In this document: positions 35,346 through 44,596 of the stretch, piece by piece | Layout: each line of letters starts with the position of its first letter | Position numbering within the stretch: position 1 is the first letter of the stretch | Assembly (NCBI RefSeq): GCF_010668395.1 | Contig: NZ_WUEY01000013.1 | Coordinates: forward strand, 62,001 to 126,000 | Reading direction: 5' to 3' | Length of the DNA stretch: 64,000 nt | DNA from: Martinezella lusitana | GTDB taxonomy: Bacteria; Pseudomonadota; Alphaproteobacteria; Rhizobiales; Rhizobiaceae | Notes under the pieces: model-generated | Database searches by the model: none | What the model was told of the DNA's origin: nothing | What the model saw: only the letters and a program-made list of their open reading frames with translations | Translations under genes and position numbers: made by a program

Positions 35346-36073
35346 ACCAGGTCAGGCCGTCCTTCGCGGGCAATGACGCGCGTCTCGGCCGAGCCGATGA
35401 TGACGCAGGTCGCCATATCCGCCTGCGACGCCTGGGCATCGGCAAGCCGCGCAACCGTCATGCGCTCGTCCGGCCGGCCGGCGGCCCGGCCGAAGATGAT
35501 CGCTGTATCCGCCGGCAATATGGCCCGTACGATGTCGAAGGCCTTGCCGAGCTGCCAGGGCCGCGCCTTGCTGATCGGATTGTAGAGCGCGATCACAAGG
35601 CCGGCCTCGGCAACGGCACGAAGGCGGCGCTCGATGAGGGGCCAGGGTTTCAGATTGTCCGACAGCGAGATCGCGCAGAAATCATGCCCGAGGGGAGCGC
35701 CGATGCGCGCCGCCACCGCAAGCATGGCCGTGATACCCGGCACGACGACGAGATCCACCCCGCGCCATTCCGCAGGGCCGTGATCGATCGCCTCGCAGAC
35801 GGCCGCCGCCATGGCGAAGACGCCGGGGTCGCCGCCGGAGACGACGCAGACATTGACGCCGGCCGCCGCCCTTTGCAGCGCCACCTTGGCGCGGTCCAGC
35901 TCCTCGCGATTGTCCGAAACATGGCGGATCTGGTCGCCGCGCAACGTCAGGCGGTCGAGATAAGGGCCGTAGCCATAGAATTCTTGAGCATCCGCAACCG
36001 CACTCAGCGCCTCCGGCGTTGTCTGCGCGGGATTGCCCGGACCGGTGCCGATGACATAGAGACGCCCGCTCAT
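35309..36073 (-). CDS. cobJ: Precorrin-3B C17-methyltransferase CobJ
   Basis: A 254-residue precorrin methyltransferase with GRLYVIGTGPGNPAQTTPEA, AQEFYGYGPYLDRL, VVSGGDPGVFAMAAAV, PGITAMLAVAARIGAPLGHDF and ALYNPISKARPWQL, a set specific to CobJ/CbiH. It methylates C17 with ring contraction. ATG 36073 overlaps the cobI stop as ATGA. The last 12 codons overlap convergent cobK. Confidence 0.95.
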   Translation of the reverse strand: MSGRLYVIGTGPGNPAQTTPEALSAVADAQEFYGYGPYLDRLTLRGDQIRHVSDNREELDRAKVALQRAAAGVNVCVVSGGDPGVFAMAAAVCEAIDHGPAEWRGVDLVVVPGITAMLAVAARIGAPLGHDFCAISLSDNLKPWPLIERRLRAVAEAGLVIALYNPISKARPWQLGKAFDIVRAILPADTAIIFGRAAGRPDERMTVARLADAQASQADMATCVIIGSAETRVIAREGRPDLVYTPRFIREEAK

Positions 36074-36807
36074 GGCCTGTTTTCCCAACCCGGAACCAGG
36101 ACGAGCGAGAAATAGGGGGCTTCGGCATCGTCGCGGCTTGCAAGCGGCGTCATCGCACCGTTCGCCATCGTGCCGCGCTCGACATAAACGGCTTCGTTGA
36201 GCCGGCCGGCAGCGTCCAGCGCACGCCGGATCTTCGGCAGGTTGCGGCCGACCTTCATGATTACCGCGGCCTGCGTATCACCGAGACGGCGGACAAGCTC
36301 GGCTTCCGCCATCGTTCCCGGCAGGACGGAGAGGACGTCGTCTCCCTGCACCATCGGCAATCCGGCGAGAGACCAGCAGCCGGACATGGCGGTCACGCCC
36401 GGTATGACCTCGGTCGGGAAGCGATCGGCAAGGCGCACATGCAGATGCATGTAGGAACCGTAAAACAGCGGATCGCCTTCGCTGAGGACGGCAACCGTTT
36501 TTCCTTCCCGCAGGCGTGCGGCCACCATCTCGGCCGAGACGTCGTAGAAGGCCGTGATCTGACGGATATAGTCCGCCGCGTCCTTGTCGATCTCGGTCGT
36601 AACGGGATAGTAGAGCGGCAGCAGCGTCACGTCCGCCTTGAGGAATTCGCCGACGATCGCCTTTCCGTTGCCGCCTCTGCCCTGCTTGGCGAAGTAGGCG
36701 ACGACATCGGCACGCTCCAGAGCCTTGACGGCCTTGACCGTCAGCAATTCCGGATCGCCGGGACCTGTGCCGACGCCGATCAGGCTTCCGCTTGAAGGCA
36801 CGCTCAT
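36070..36807 (-). CDS. cobI: Precorrin-2 C20-methyltransferase CobI
   Basis: A 245-residue SAM-dependent methyltransferase with SLIGVGTGPGDPELLTVKAVKAL, VAVLSEGDPLFYGSYMHL, PGVTAMSGCWSLAGLPMVQGDD and AVIMKVGRNLPKI, as in CobI/CbiL. It methylates C20 of precorrin-2 to precorrin-3A. The frame is open upstream inside cobH; ATG 36807, which overlaps the cobH stop, gives the family length. Confidence 0.95.
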   Translation of the reverse strand: MSVPSSGSLIGVGTGPGDPELLTVKAVKALERADVVAYFAKQGRGGNGKAIVGEFLKADVTLLPLYYPVTTEIDKDAADYIRQITAFYDVSAEMVAARLREGKTVAVLSEGDPLFYGSYMHLHVRLADRFPTEVIPGVTAMSGCWSLAGLPMVQGDDVLSVLPGTMAEAELVRRLGDTQAAVIMKVGRNLPKIRRALDAAGRLNEAVYVERGTMANGAMTPLASRDDAEAPYFSLVLVPGWENRP

Positions 36808-37436
36808 AGGCCCGGCCTCGCCAATGCGTTGAGGGCGGCCGCCGTCATGGCGCTGCCGCCGAGGCGACCGCGCACGATGGCAAAGGGAATGCCGTAGGAA
36901 CTCTCCGCAAGGGCATCCTTCGATTCGGCCGCGCCGACAAAGCCGACGGGCATGCCGATGATGGCGGCAGGCCTCGGAGCACCGTCGCGCAGCATTTCCA
37001 GAAGATGGAAAAGCGCAGTCGGCGCGTTGCCAATGGCGACGACCGAGCCGGCAAGCCGATCGGTCCATAGATGCATGGCCGCGGCGGAGCGCGTGTTGCC
37101 GATGGTCTTGGCGATGTCCGCCGTGCGCGGATCCTGCAGCGTGCAGATCACGTCGTTCGCCGCCGGCAGGCGGGCGCGGGTCACGCCACGAGCCACCATC
37201 TCCGCATCACAGAAAATCGGGGCGCCGTCGGCGAGTGCCTTGCGGGCCGATGCGACGAAATCGGGGGAGAACATGAAATGCCGTGCTGCTTCCACCTGTC
37301 CGCAGGCATGAATCATGCGCACGGCGACATCGGCCTCGGCTTCGGGAAAACGCTGGAGATCGGCTTCGCTGCGGATGATCGCGAAGGAGCGCTCGTAGAT
37401 CGCTTGTCCCTCGCGGATATAGTCATAGTCAGGCAT
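36804..37436 (-). CDS. cobH: Precorrin-8X methylmutase CobH
   Basis: A 210-residue enzyme with YIREGQAIYERSFAIIRSEADL, RMIHACGQVEAA, PIFCDAEMV, NTRSAAAM and IIGMPVGFVGAAESK. The His in RMIHACG is the conserved catalytic residue of CobH/CbiC. It moves the methyl group from C11 to C12 to give hydrogenobyrinate. It follows cobG by 2 bp and overlaps cobI by 4 bp, so cobG-H-I-J are translationally packed. Confidence 0.95.
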   Translation of the reverse strand: MPDYDYIREGQAIYERSFAIIRSEADLQRFPEAEADVAVRMIHACGQVEAARHFMFSPDFVASARKALADGAPIFCDAEMVARGVTRARLPAANDVICTLQDPRTADIAKTIGNTRSAAAMHLWTDRLAGSVVAIGNAPTALFHLLEMLRDGAPRPAAIIGMPVGFVGAAESKDALAESSYGIPFAIVRGRLGGSAMTAAALNALARPGL

Positions 37437-37438
37437 TT

Positions 37439-38866
37439 CTATCCCTGTCGTAAAGCCGTCGCGATTGCGTCCCGGCCGAGCCGTTTAAGACACTGCCGTG
37501 CCGATTCGCCAGCAGCTTTGTTGTTTCGTAGCAGTTCACCGAGCTGCGAGAGCGCCGATTTCAGCTTTTCCTTGCCGATGTACGCCACAGGCTCGTCCGA
37601 TGATGACCCATTTACGACAATAGCATGGCCTGTTGCAGTACCGACGATGGTCAGCATCGCCGCAGACGGATGGGCGCATCCCTTTGCGCAGCCCGACAGA
37701 TGCACCTCGATCGAGCCGTCGAGCAAGTCGGTCCCGACCTCGAGGAGATCGACGGCAGCCTGTCTCGTGACATAGTGGGCCGAGGCACATGCACCGGCGC
37801 CGGCGCAGGGGATTGCATAATTTGCCGGATCGCCGGCACGCGTCTGAAAGCCGCAAGCTGCCGCCGCAGCCAGGATGGCTTCGATACGATCGTGCGGAAG
37901 TCCAAGGAGCAGCAGGCTGTGTTCCGGTCCCGTGCGGATTTCACCCACGCCCGCGGCTTCCGCAATGGCAAGAAAGCGGATGAGGTCCCGGGCGTGGATC
38001 TGGCCGAAAGAGGGGCGCAGCCCGACGGCGCAATGCTGATCGTCGAGCCGAATGAGGCCGACGGGGGAGGCCCAGGGAGCGATTGCATTGCGGCTATGGT
38101 TCGGCGGGGCTGGAAATCGGGCGCGCAGAGACGTGGCGTCCAGATCGCGGCCCCGGGCGCGAGGGCCGATTGCGGCCAATGCTTCGAGCAGCATGACGAC
38201 GCCGGCAATCGCCTGTTCGCCGTGTAAGACGGCAAGTGGTGTAGCCGTCGCGTCCATTCCCGCGATGGCGAGCGTCCATAGCTGGCCGTCATCATCGGAG
38301 CCGGCGGCTTTCAGCCGGATATCTGCCGAGAGTTCGTCGAGAACGAGCCGGCCGTCGCCATCGACGATGATGGCAAGCTTGGCAGCCAGAACCGGCTTGG
38401 GATGAAGCGAACTGATCGCGCTCCGCAGGCGCTCGGCGAACGAGCGGGCGTCAGCGATTTCCGACGGATCAACGCCGCTGAGCGGCGGAACTTCGATGAC
38501 GACGCCGCTTTCCGGCACAATGCCGGCGCGGTCGATATCGGCAGCCAGCCCGGTCATGCTTTCCGGCGTCATGCCGCGCAGCTGGAGATTGCCACGGGCC
38601 GTGATCTCGATCAGTCCGTTGCCGTGCTTCTCGGTTGCTTCGGCCAGCGCGCGAAATTGCGCGACGGTCAGTCCTGGCGTTGCGGGCCGCAGCCGCACAA
38701 GCAGCCCATCGCCCGTCTGCATCGGTGCGCTCAGCGAGGGGCAGGCACCGCGAACCATGGAGGGTAGAGGTGAGGCAACGCTGCGGCGCCCGGTCTCCTC
38801 CTGCGAGAAGCACGCTTGTCCCCTTACCGTCTGTCCGTCGGCCGAAACCGCAAAACTGCCCTTCAT
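37439..38866 (-). CDS. cobG: Precorrin-3B synthase CobG
   Basis: A 475-residue protein related to sulfite/nitrite reductases, with duplicated ferredoxin-like half domains (GLLVRLRPATPGLTVAQFRAL and later PSFGQIHARDLIRFLAI). Iron-sulfur/siroheme-type cysteines occur in IPCAGAGACASAH and HLSGCAKGCAH. CobG is the oxygen-dependent enzyme of the aerobic pathway, so its presence marks the oxygen-requiring cobalamin route. ATG 38866 has AAGGA 10 bp upstream; the longer open frame upstream is not family-like. Confidence 0.93.
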   Translation of the reverse strand: MKGSFAVSADGQTVRGQACFSQEETGRRSVASPLPSMVRGACPSLSAPMQTGDGLLVRLRPATPGLTVAQFRALAEATEKHGNGLIEITARGNLQLRGMTPESMTGLAADIDRAGIVPESGVVIEVPPLSGVDPSEIADARSFAERLRSAISSLHPKPVLAAKLAIIVDGDGRLVLDELSADIRLKAAGSDDDGQLWTLAIAGMDATATPLAVLHGEQAIAGVVMLLEALAAIGPRARGRDLDATSLRARFPAPPNHSRNAIAPWASPVGLIRLDDQHCAVGLRPSFGQIHARDLIRFLAIAEAAGVGEIRTGPEHSLLLLGLPHDRIEAILAAAAACGFQTRAGDPANYAIPCAGAGACASAHYVTRQAAVDLLEVGTDLLDGSIEVHLSGCAKGCAHPSAAMLTIVGTATGHAIVVNGSSSDEPVAYIGKEKLKSALSQLGELLRNNKAAGESARQCLKRLGRDAIATALRQG

Positions 38867-38924
38867 AGGGGACATTTCCTTGCACAATCCCGACCGGCGG
38901 GCAAACGATTTGGCGCCACGCGGC

Positions 38925-39701
38925 TCATTCGCGATCGTCGAAATCCTGCCCTTTGCGCAACAGATAGATATCCATGATCCACCCGTGCCTGGCGCGCGCT
39001 TCGGCGCGCGTCGCAAGAATGCGCTCGGAAACATCCGCCAGCCGGCCCGCGATGGTGATCTCGTCCCTGGTGCCGAGATAGGCTCCCCAGTAGATATAGG
39101 CTTCGGGATCGTCGATCTTGCTGAAGGCCTGCTCGCCATCGAGCATGACGACAGCGGTTTCGGCAAGGCCGGGAAAGCTTTCCGTCAGCCGCCGGCCGGT
39201 CGTGATCTGCACCGGCTTGCCGACGAGATTGAGGGGGATGCGATGGCTCGCCGTCAGCGCCTGGATGCTGGTGATGCCGGGAACGACGCTGTAGTCGAGC
39301 GTGACATTGCCCCGAGCGACGACACGCTCGAGGATACGCAACGTGCTGTCGTAGAGGCCGGGATCGCCCCAGACGAGGAAGGCGGCACTTTCATGTTCGC
39401 CCAGATGCGCCAGAAACAGCCGTTCGTAGGTCGCGGAAATCGCATCATGCCATTCGTCGACGCTTTGCACATAGCTGCGCTCCGCCGTCTGGCGCGAGGG
39501 CACGTCATAGTCGACGAAGCGGGTGGCCCGGTTGGTGACATAGCGCTGGCAGATCTCCCTGCGGACGTCGGCAAGCTCCGTCTTTGCCGCCCCCTTGCTG
39601 GGGATGAGGATGACATTGGCGGCATTCAGCGCATTGATCGCCTGCACGGTCAGATGTTCGGGGTTTCCCGTGCCGATACCGACGATGTGAATATGCCGCA
39701 T
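38925..39701 (-). CDS. cobF: Precorrin-6A synthase (deacetylating) CobF
   Basis: A 258-residue methyltransferase starting MRHIHIVGIGTGNPEHLTVQAINAL, with VWGDPGLYDSTLRIL, VPGITSIQALTASHRIPLN and MLDGEQAF, typical of CobF. It methylates C1 and extrudes acetate from precorrin-5, a step specific to the aerobic route. It is the first gene of cobF-G-H-I-J. The 62-bp gap upstream is too short for a cobalamin riboswitch. Confidence 0.94.
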   Translation of the reverse strand: MRHIHIVGIGTGNPEHLTVQAINALNAANVILIPSKGAAKTELADVRREICQRYVTNRATRFVDYDVPSRQTAERSYVQSVDEWHDAISATYERLFLAHLGEHESAAFLVWGDPGLYDSTLRILERVVARGNVTLDYSVVPGITSIQALTASHRIPLNLVGKPVQITTGRRLTESFPGLAETAVVMLDGEQAFSKIDDPEAYIYWGAYLGTRDEITIAGRLADVSERILATRAEARARHGWIMDIYLLRKGQDFDDRE

Positions 39702-39763
39702 ATGCTTGCCCTCGCTCTCAGCGCTGTTTGCCGGAAGCGTCAGATCATTTCAAGAGCAAGGGT

Positions 39764-40600
39764 TCAAGCCGATTGCCGTTCGAAGGTCCAGCGGTTTGCC
39801 ATGTAGGCGCGCGGCGAGGTGCCGAGCATGCGCCGGAACATGGTGGTGAAGGCTGCCACGCTCTCATAACCTGCTTCAAGCGCGACATTGGTGACCGGTT
39901 GTCCTTCGGCAAGCTGTGGGAGGCAGGCAAAGACGCTCGCCTGCTGGCGCCACGTCGTAAAGCTGATGCCTGTTTCCTTGCGGAATTGCCGCGTGAAAGT
40001 CCGCCGGCTCACCGAAAGCTTTTCCGCCCAGTCGTCCAGCCTGGCGTTGGGGGATGGATTGGCGAGATAGTCGCGGCAAAGCGCCGTCAGCCGACGGTCG
40101 GAGGGGAAGGGGAGGCCTAGCGGACGTTCCGGCAGCGTCGCGATTTCCTCGACGAGCAGAGACAGGACCAGCTTCGCCTTTCGATGGCTGACGGGCGCTT
40201 CTCCGAGCCGAATGGCCTCAAGCAGCAGGCTGCGGGCAAGATCGGTGACCTCGACGACGCGCGGGGTTTCGCCTTTCGGCGGCGGACTGCGCGGCATCAC
40301 GTATACGGATTTCATGCTGACATCGCTCAGGATCTCGATCGAGTGCTCCAGCCCGACGGGGATGAACAGGGCGTGACCCGGCGGCACCATCCAGCGGCCT
40401 CGTGCGGTCATGATCACGGCGACGCCGGCGAAGATGCAAAGCAGCTGCGTGCGGCGATGATGATGCCACGGAACGGTGTAGCCCTGCGGCGGCTCGGCAC
40501 TATGCACGAGCACATCCGCAGGCGAATCCTCCATCCAGCGCATGTTCTGCACATGATCGTTGTCGAGGGTTGCCAGCAACTGTTTCGATAGCTTTTCCAT
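39764..40600 (-). CDS. AraC family transcriptional regulator
   Basis: A 278-residue regulator. The N-terminal cupin sensor has VPWHHHRRTQLLCIFAG and MVPPGHALFIPVGLEHSI. The C-terminal double helix-turn-helix has RLDDWAEKLSVSRRTFTRQFRKETGISFTTWRQQ and VTNVALEAGYESVAAFTTMFRRMLGTSPRAY. It is divergent from the MFS pump gene (120-bp gap), a common local regulator arrangement, and lies 62 bp upstream of cobF on the same strand. The cupin histidines suggest metal or small-ligand sensing. Confidence 0.92.
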   Translation of the reverse strand: MEKLSKQLLATLDNDHVQNMRWMEDSPADVLVHSAEPPQGYTVPWHHHRRTQLLCIFAGVAVIMTARGRWMVPPGHALFIPVGLEHSIEILSDVSMKSVYVMPRSPPPKGETPRVVEVTDLARSLLLEAIRLGEAPVSHRKAKLVLSLLVEEIATLPERPLGLPFPSDRRLTALCRDYLANPSPNARLDDWAEKLSVSRRTFTRQFRKETGISFTTWRQQASVFACLPQLAEGQPVTNVALEAGYESVAAFTTMFRRMLGTSPRAYMANRWTFERQSA

Positions 40601-40720
40601 TTTGGCCCGATCGCGAAACTACTGGACCAAAACACGAAAGAAGGTCATCTGCAAGCCGTGTAAAAGGCGGATCAAAGAATATGGTCGGCAACTGTGCCGA
40701 CAGAGGCAAGGATTCCCCCC

Positions 40721-41917
40721 ATGGTTGCGGCATTTTCGGGTACGCAGGCCCGATATGAAAAGACGACGATGTCGATCGTCATGGCGGTCAGCACCTGCCA
40801 CCTGCTGAACGATACGATGCAGTCGCTGCTGACGTCGCTCTATCCGATGTTCAGAGAGAATTATGCGCTCGATTTCGTTCAGATCGGCCTGTTGACGATG
40901 ATGTTCCAGATCACGGCGTCGCTGCTGCAGCCGGTGGTCGGCATCGTCACCGACAAATGGCCGATGCCTTACTCGTTGCCGGTCGGCATGGTGAGCACGT
41001 TTTCCGGCCTGCTGCTGCTCGGCTATGCCGGCAGTTTCGGCATGCTGCTCGTTGCCGCAAGCCTTATCGGTTTCGGTTCGGCTGTCTTTCATCCGGAGGC
41101 ATCGCGTGTTGCCCGCCTGGCGTCGGGCGGGCGTCACGGCTTGGCACAATCGCTCTTTCAGCTCGGCGGCAATGCCGGTTCGGCCATCGGGCCGTTGATC
41201 GCCGCGTTTTTCGTCCTGCAGCATGGCCAGAAGAGCGTGGCCTGGCTTTCCGTGCTTGCCGTTATCGGATTCATCGTTCTCAGCTGGGTTGGCAACTGGT
41301 TCATCAACCACCGTCGCCAGCACTCGGCGCGTCCTGCGCCGAGCCGCGCCCTGCCGATCGCGCGCAACAAGGCAATGTGGGCGCTTGCCATCCTCATCCT
41401 GCTGACGGCGACGAAAAACGTCTACATGGCGAGCATATCGAGCTATTTCACCTTCTACGTCATCGACAAGTTCCATCTGGATGTCCGCGACGCACAGCTG
41501 ATGTTGTTCCTCTTTCTCGGCTCGGTCGCCGTCGGAACGATCATGGGCGGGCCCGTAGGCGACCGTTTGGGCGCGCGCTTCGTGATCTGGTTCTCGATCC
41601 TCGGCGTCATCCCGTTTGCGCTGCTGATGCCTTATGCCGACCTGTTCTGGACCTGCGTCCTGACCGTCATCATCGGTCTGGTGCTGGCTTCAGCCTTCCC
41701 GGCGATCGTGGTCTTTGCCCAGGAGCTGATTCCCGGTCGGGTCGGACTGATCGGCGGCATCTTCTTCGGCTTCGCCTTCGGCGCGGGCGGACTTGGCGCG
41801 GCCTGGCTCGGCGATTTCGCCGATGCGCGCGGCATCCCCTTCGTCTACACGATCTGCTCGTATCTGCCGCTGCTCGGGCTCTTTACGATCTTCCTGCCAC
41901 GCGTTCCCAGGCATTGA
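40721..41917 (+). CDS. MFS transporter of the fosmidomycin resistance (Fsr) type
   Basis: A 398-residue major facilitator with 12 predicted segments. The N-terminus SIVMAVSTCHLLNDTMQSLLTSLYPMF, then QIGLLTMMFQITASLLQPVVG and GFGSAVFHPEASRVARLASGGRHGLAQS, are hallmarks of the Fsr subfamily. It would export fosmidomycin-like or other small molecules by proton antiport. ATG 40721 with AAGGA 8 bp upstream is preferred over GTG 40694. A strong terminator follows at 42000. The natural substrate is unknown. Confidence 0.85.
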   Translation: MVAAFSGTQARYEKTTMSIVMAVSTCHLLNDTMQSLLTSLYPMFRENYALDFVQIGLLTMMFQITASLLQPVVGIVTDKWPMPYSLPVGMVSTFSGLLLLGYAGSFGMLLVAASLIGFGSAVFHPEASRVARLASGGRHGLAQSLFQLGGNAGSAIGPLIAAFFVLQHGQKSVAWLSVLAVIGFIVLSWVGNWFINHRRQHSARPAPSRALPIARNKAMWALAILILLTATKNVYMASISSYFTFYVIDKFHLDVRDAQLMLFLFLGSVAVGTIMGGPVGDRLGARFVIWFSILGVIPFALLMPYADLFWTCVLTVIIGLVLASAFPAIVVFAQELIPGRVGLIGGIFFGFAFGAGGLGAAWLGDFADARGIPFVYTICSYLPLLGLFTIFLPRVPRH

Positions 41918-41999
41918 TCGATATCGGCGGGCAAGAGGCTCGCCGATCCTGTCTTGAGGTATGAAGCGCCCACCGAATCCCGGCGGACAGGCCTTATCG

Positions 42000-42028
42000 C
42001 CACGGGTCGGGTCGACCCGTGGGCTTTT
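42000..42028 (+). terminator. Rho-independent terminator after the Fsr-type MFS gene
   Basis: CCACGGGTCG (42000-42009), loop GGT, CGACCCGTGG (42013-42022), then GCTTTT. A perfect 10-bp stem with a short T run, 82 bp after the MFS stop and before convergent dadA. Confidence 0.75.
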
Positions 42029-42056
42029 GAAAGCGGTTGCGGATGTGGCGGGCCGA

Positions 42057-43307
42057 TCAGGCGTAGCGGCTGATGGCGAGATCGGTTGCGTCGATATCGG
42101 GCTTGCGGCCGCTGACGAGATCGCTGATGACGCGCGCCGAGCCGGAGCTCATGGTCCATCCAAGCGTGCCGTGGCCGGTATTGAGGTACAGCCCCTTGAT
42201 CTTCGTCGGCCCGATGACCGGCGTTCCATCCGGCGTCATCGGCCGCAAGCCGGACCAGAAGGACGCCTTGGCGACATCGCCGCCGGGGAAAAGATCGGTC
42301 ACGGAATGCTCGAGCGTCTGGCGCCGGGCAAGGCCGAGATCGTTCGTATAACCGGAGATTTCCGCCATGCCGCCGACGCGGATGCGATCGCCGAGCCGCG
42401 TGATGGCGATCTTGTAGGTCTCGTCCATCACGGTCGATTCCGGCGCGCGCGATGCATCGGTGATCGGGATCGTCAGCGAGTACCCCTTGACCGGATAGAC
42501 GGACAGGCTGATGCCGAGCGGCTTCAGCAGCAGCGGCGAGTAGCTGCCGAGCGCGACGACGATCGCATCGGCGTCCAGGCGTCCGCGGTCGGTCACGACG
42601 CCGCGCGCCTGGCCGCCCAGAACGTCGAGCCCCTTGATCGTCGTGCCGTACTGGAACCGGACGCCGAGCTCGACTGCCTTTGCGGCAAGCGCATTGGTGA
42701 ACTTGAAGCAATCGCCGGTCTCGTCCTTCGGGGTCAGCAGACCGCCGACGACCTTCTCGCGGACATGCCGGAGTGCTGGCTCGACGCGGATGCAGCCTTC
42801 CGGATCGAGTACCTCATAAGGAATGCCGTCGGCCGCGAGCGCCTTGACGTCCTTTGCCGATGCGTCGAGCTGCTGCTGCGTGCGGAAGAGCTGCAGCGTG
42901 CCCTGCATGCGCTCGTCATAGGCGATGCCGGTCTCCTCGCGAACCTGGGCGAGCGAGACGCGGCTGTAATCGGCAAGGCGCAGCATCCGGCTCTTGTTGA
43001 GCGCATAGCGTTCCGACGTGCAGTTGGACAGCATCTTGACGAGCCAGGATAGCATCGCCCCATCGACCTTCGGGCGCAGGATGAGCGGGGCATGTTTCAT
43101 GAACAGCCACTTGAGCGCTTTCGCAGGAATGCCAGGTGCGGCCCAGGGCGAGCAGTAACCGAAGGAGACTTCACCTGCATTGGCAAAGCTCGTTTCCAAC
43201 GCGGGACCCTGCTGCCGGTCGACGACCGTGACTTCGTGGCCCGCCTTGGCAAGCTGGTAAGCGGACGTCACACCGACGATGCCGGCACCCAGAACGACGA
43301 CTTTCAT
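42057..43307 (-). CDS. dadA: D-amino acid dehydrogenase small subunit DadA
   Basis: A 416-residue FAD-dependent dehydrogenase. The N-terminal dinucleotide site is VVVLGAGIVGVTSAYQLAKAGHEVTVVDRQ. Family stretches include SFGYCSPWAAPGIPAKALKW, GLRPMTPDGTPVIGPT and LNTGHGTLGWTMSSGSARVISDLV. It oxidises D-alanine and other D-amino acids to keto acids, passing electrons to the respiratory chain. It lies 31 bp downstream of alr and divergent (with alr) from an Lrp regulator, the classic alanine catabolic unit. Confidence 0.94.
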   Translation of the reverse strand: MKVVVLGAGIVGVTSAYQLAKAGHEVTVVDRQQGPALETSFANAGEVSFGYCSPWAAPGIPAKALKWLFMKHAPLILRPKVDGAMLSWLVKMLSNCTSERYALNKSRMLRLADYSRVSLAQVREETGIAYDERMQGTLQLFRTQQQLDASAKDVKALAADGIPYEVLDPEGCIRVEPALRHVREKVVGGLLTPKDETGDCFKFTNALAAKAVELGVRFQYGTTIKGLDVLGGQARGVVTDRGRLDADAIVVALGSYSPLLLKPLGISLSVYPVKGYSLTIPITDASRAPESTVMDETYKIAITRLGDRIRVGGMAEISGYTNDLGLARRQTLEHSVTDLFPGGDVAKASFWSGLRPMTPDGTPVIGPTKIKGLYLNTGHGTLGWTMSSGSARVISDLVSGRKPDIDATDLAISRYA

Positions 43308-43338
43308 GATATCCTCGGAGAATTGAGCATTGGGAAGT

Positions 43339-44472
43339 TCAGCGGTATTGCCTGTTGTAGCGGTGGCCGAGACTGGTCAGGATTTCGTAGGAAATCAAGC
43401 CGGCGTCCCGGGCGAGATCGTCCACTGTCTGGTGATCACCCAGAACCTCCACCAGACTACCGAAAGACAGGGTGCCTTCGGGCAATGCGCTGATATCGAT
43501 TGTCATGCTGTCCATCGACACGCGCCCGACGATCGGCAGGCGTACGCCGTTGTAATAAGCCGCGCCGCGATCGCTGAGACTGCGCGGCAGGCCATCGGCA
43601 TAGCCGGCGGCGATGGTCGCAAGTCGGGTCTGGCCCTTCGTCACATGCACGCCGCCGTAGCCAACATGCGTGCCCGCCGGGACGGTCCGGGTCTGCACCA
43701 CGGCGATATCGAGCCGCACGACGGCTTCCATCGGATTGGCGACACCACCGCTTGGAGCGCCGCCGTAAAGGGCGATCCCCGGCCGCGCCAGAACGCCATG
43801 AAAATCTTCGCCGAGGAAGATGCCGCCGGAATTCGCAAACGAGACCTCATGATCCGGGAATTCCGCCGCGATGCGGCGCATTTCCGCAAGCTGGTCGGCA
43901 TTCTGTCCGCTGTCGACTTCGTCGGCCGAAGCGAGGTGGCTCATGATGAACAGGATGTCGATGTCGTCGGATGTCTGAAGATGGCCAGCGACAGCGCTCC
44001 TGTCTTCCGGCGCGATGCCAAGCCGCGACATGCCGGTATCGAATTGCAGAACCGCCGGGAGCCTGCGCTGGATAGAGCGGGCAATGTCAGACCATTGCCG
44101 CAGCTGATCGAGCGAATTGATCACGGGCACGATGCCGCCTTCGGCGCAGGCGGCTTCATTGCCGGGCTGAAGGCCGTTCAGCACGAAAATCGTCGCATTG
44201 TCGGGCAACTGCGGGCGCAGCCGCAATGCCTCTATGAAGTGTGCGACGAAGAAATGCCGGCAGCCGCGCGCATAGAGCGCTTTGGAGACCTGGCTTGCGC
44301 CAAGTCCGTAGGAGTCGGCCTTCACCACGGCGGCTGCGCGCGCCGGCGCGACGATGGAGGACAGTTTGTCGTAGTTCCGGCCCAAGGCGGCCAGATCAAT
44401 CGTCAGATAACCACACGCTCCGTTGTCGACCGTCAATTTTGTCGCCCGGAAATCCGCTACGCCGCCGTCCAT
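43339..44472 (-). CDS. Alanine racemase (DadX/Alr)
   Basis: A 377-residue fold type III PLP enzyme. Lys51 in AAVVKADSYGLGA forms the Schiff base; VGYGGVHVTKG holds the catalytic tyrosine region and GRVSMDSMTIDIS the C-terminal active-site part. It converts L- to D-alanine, feeding DadA. ATG 44472 with GAGGG upstream is preferred over GTG 44478. Upstream of dadA and under an adjacent Lrp regulator, it is more likely the catabolic racemase than the housekeeping one, but sequence alone does not prove that. Confidence 0.9.
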   Translation of the reverse strand: MDGGVADFRATKLTVDNGACGYLTIDLAALGRNYDKLSSIVAPARAAAVVKADSYGLGASQVSKALYARGCRHFFVAHFIEALRLRPQLPDNATIFVLNGLQPGNEAACAEGGIVPVINSLDQLRQWSDIARSIQRRLPAVLQFDTGMSRLGIAPEDRSAVAGHLQTSDDIDILFIMSHLASADEVDSGQNADQLAEMRRIAAEFPDHEVSFANSGGIFLGEDFHGVLARPGIALYGGAPSGGVANPMEAVVRLDIAVVQTRTVPAGTHVGYGGVHVTKGQTRLATIAAGYADGLPRSLSDRGAAYYNGVRLPIVGRVSMDSMTIDISALPEGTLSFGSLVEVLGDHQTVDDLARDAGLISYEILTSLGHRYNRQYR

Positions 44473-44596
44473 GTCCACCCTCGTTTTTCAAGCGCAGAAT
44501 ATTGAAACGATCGTGAAATTACCCGTCAAACAGTGATTGATTATTGTGTAGTTGCATTGATATTGAAATTATCTTCGAATTTTTGAAAGAACCCGC

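Noticed and set aside
39702..39763. Cobalamin riboswitch expected before cobF
   Set aside because: Only 62 bp are available and no B12-box-like sequence was seen; none was recognised elsewhere in the cob block.
38496..39806. A 436-codon plus-strand frame across cobG and cobF
   Set aside because: It crosses two well-supported genes and has no family features.
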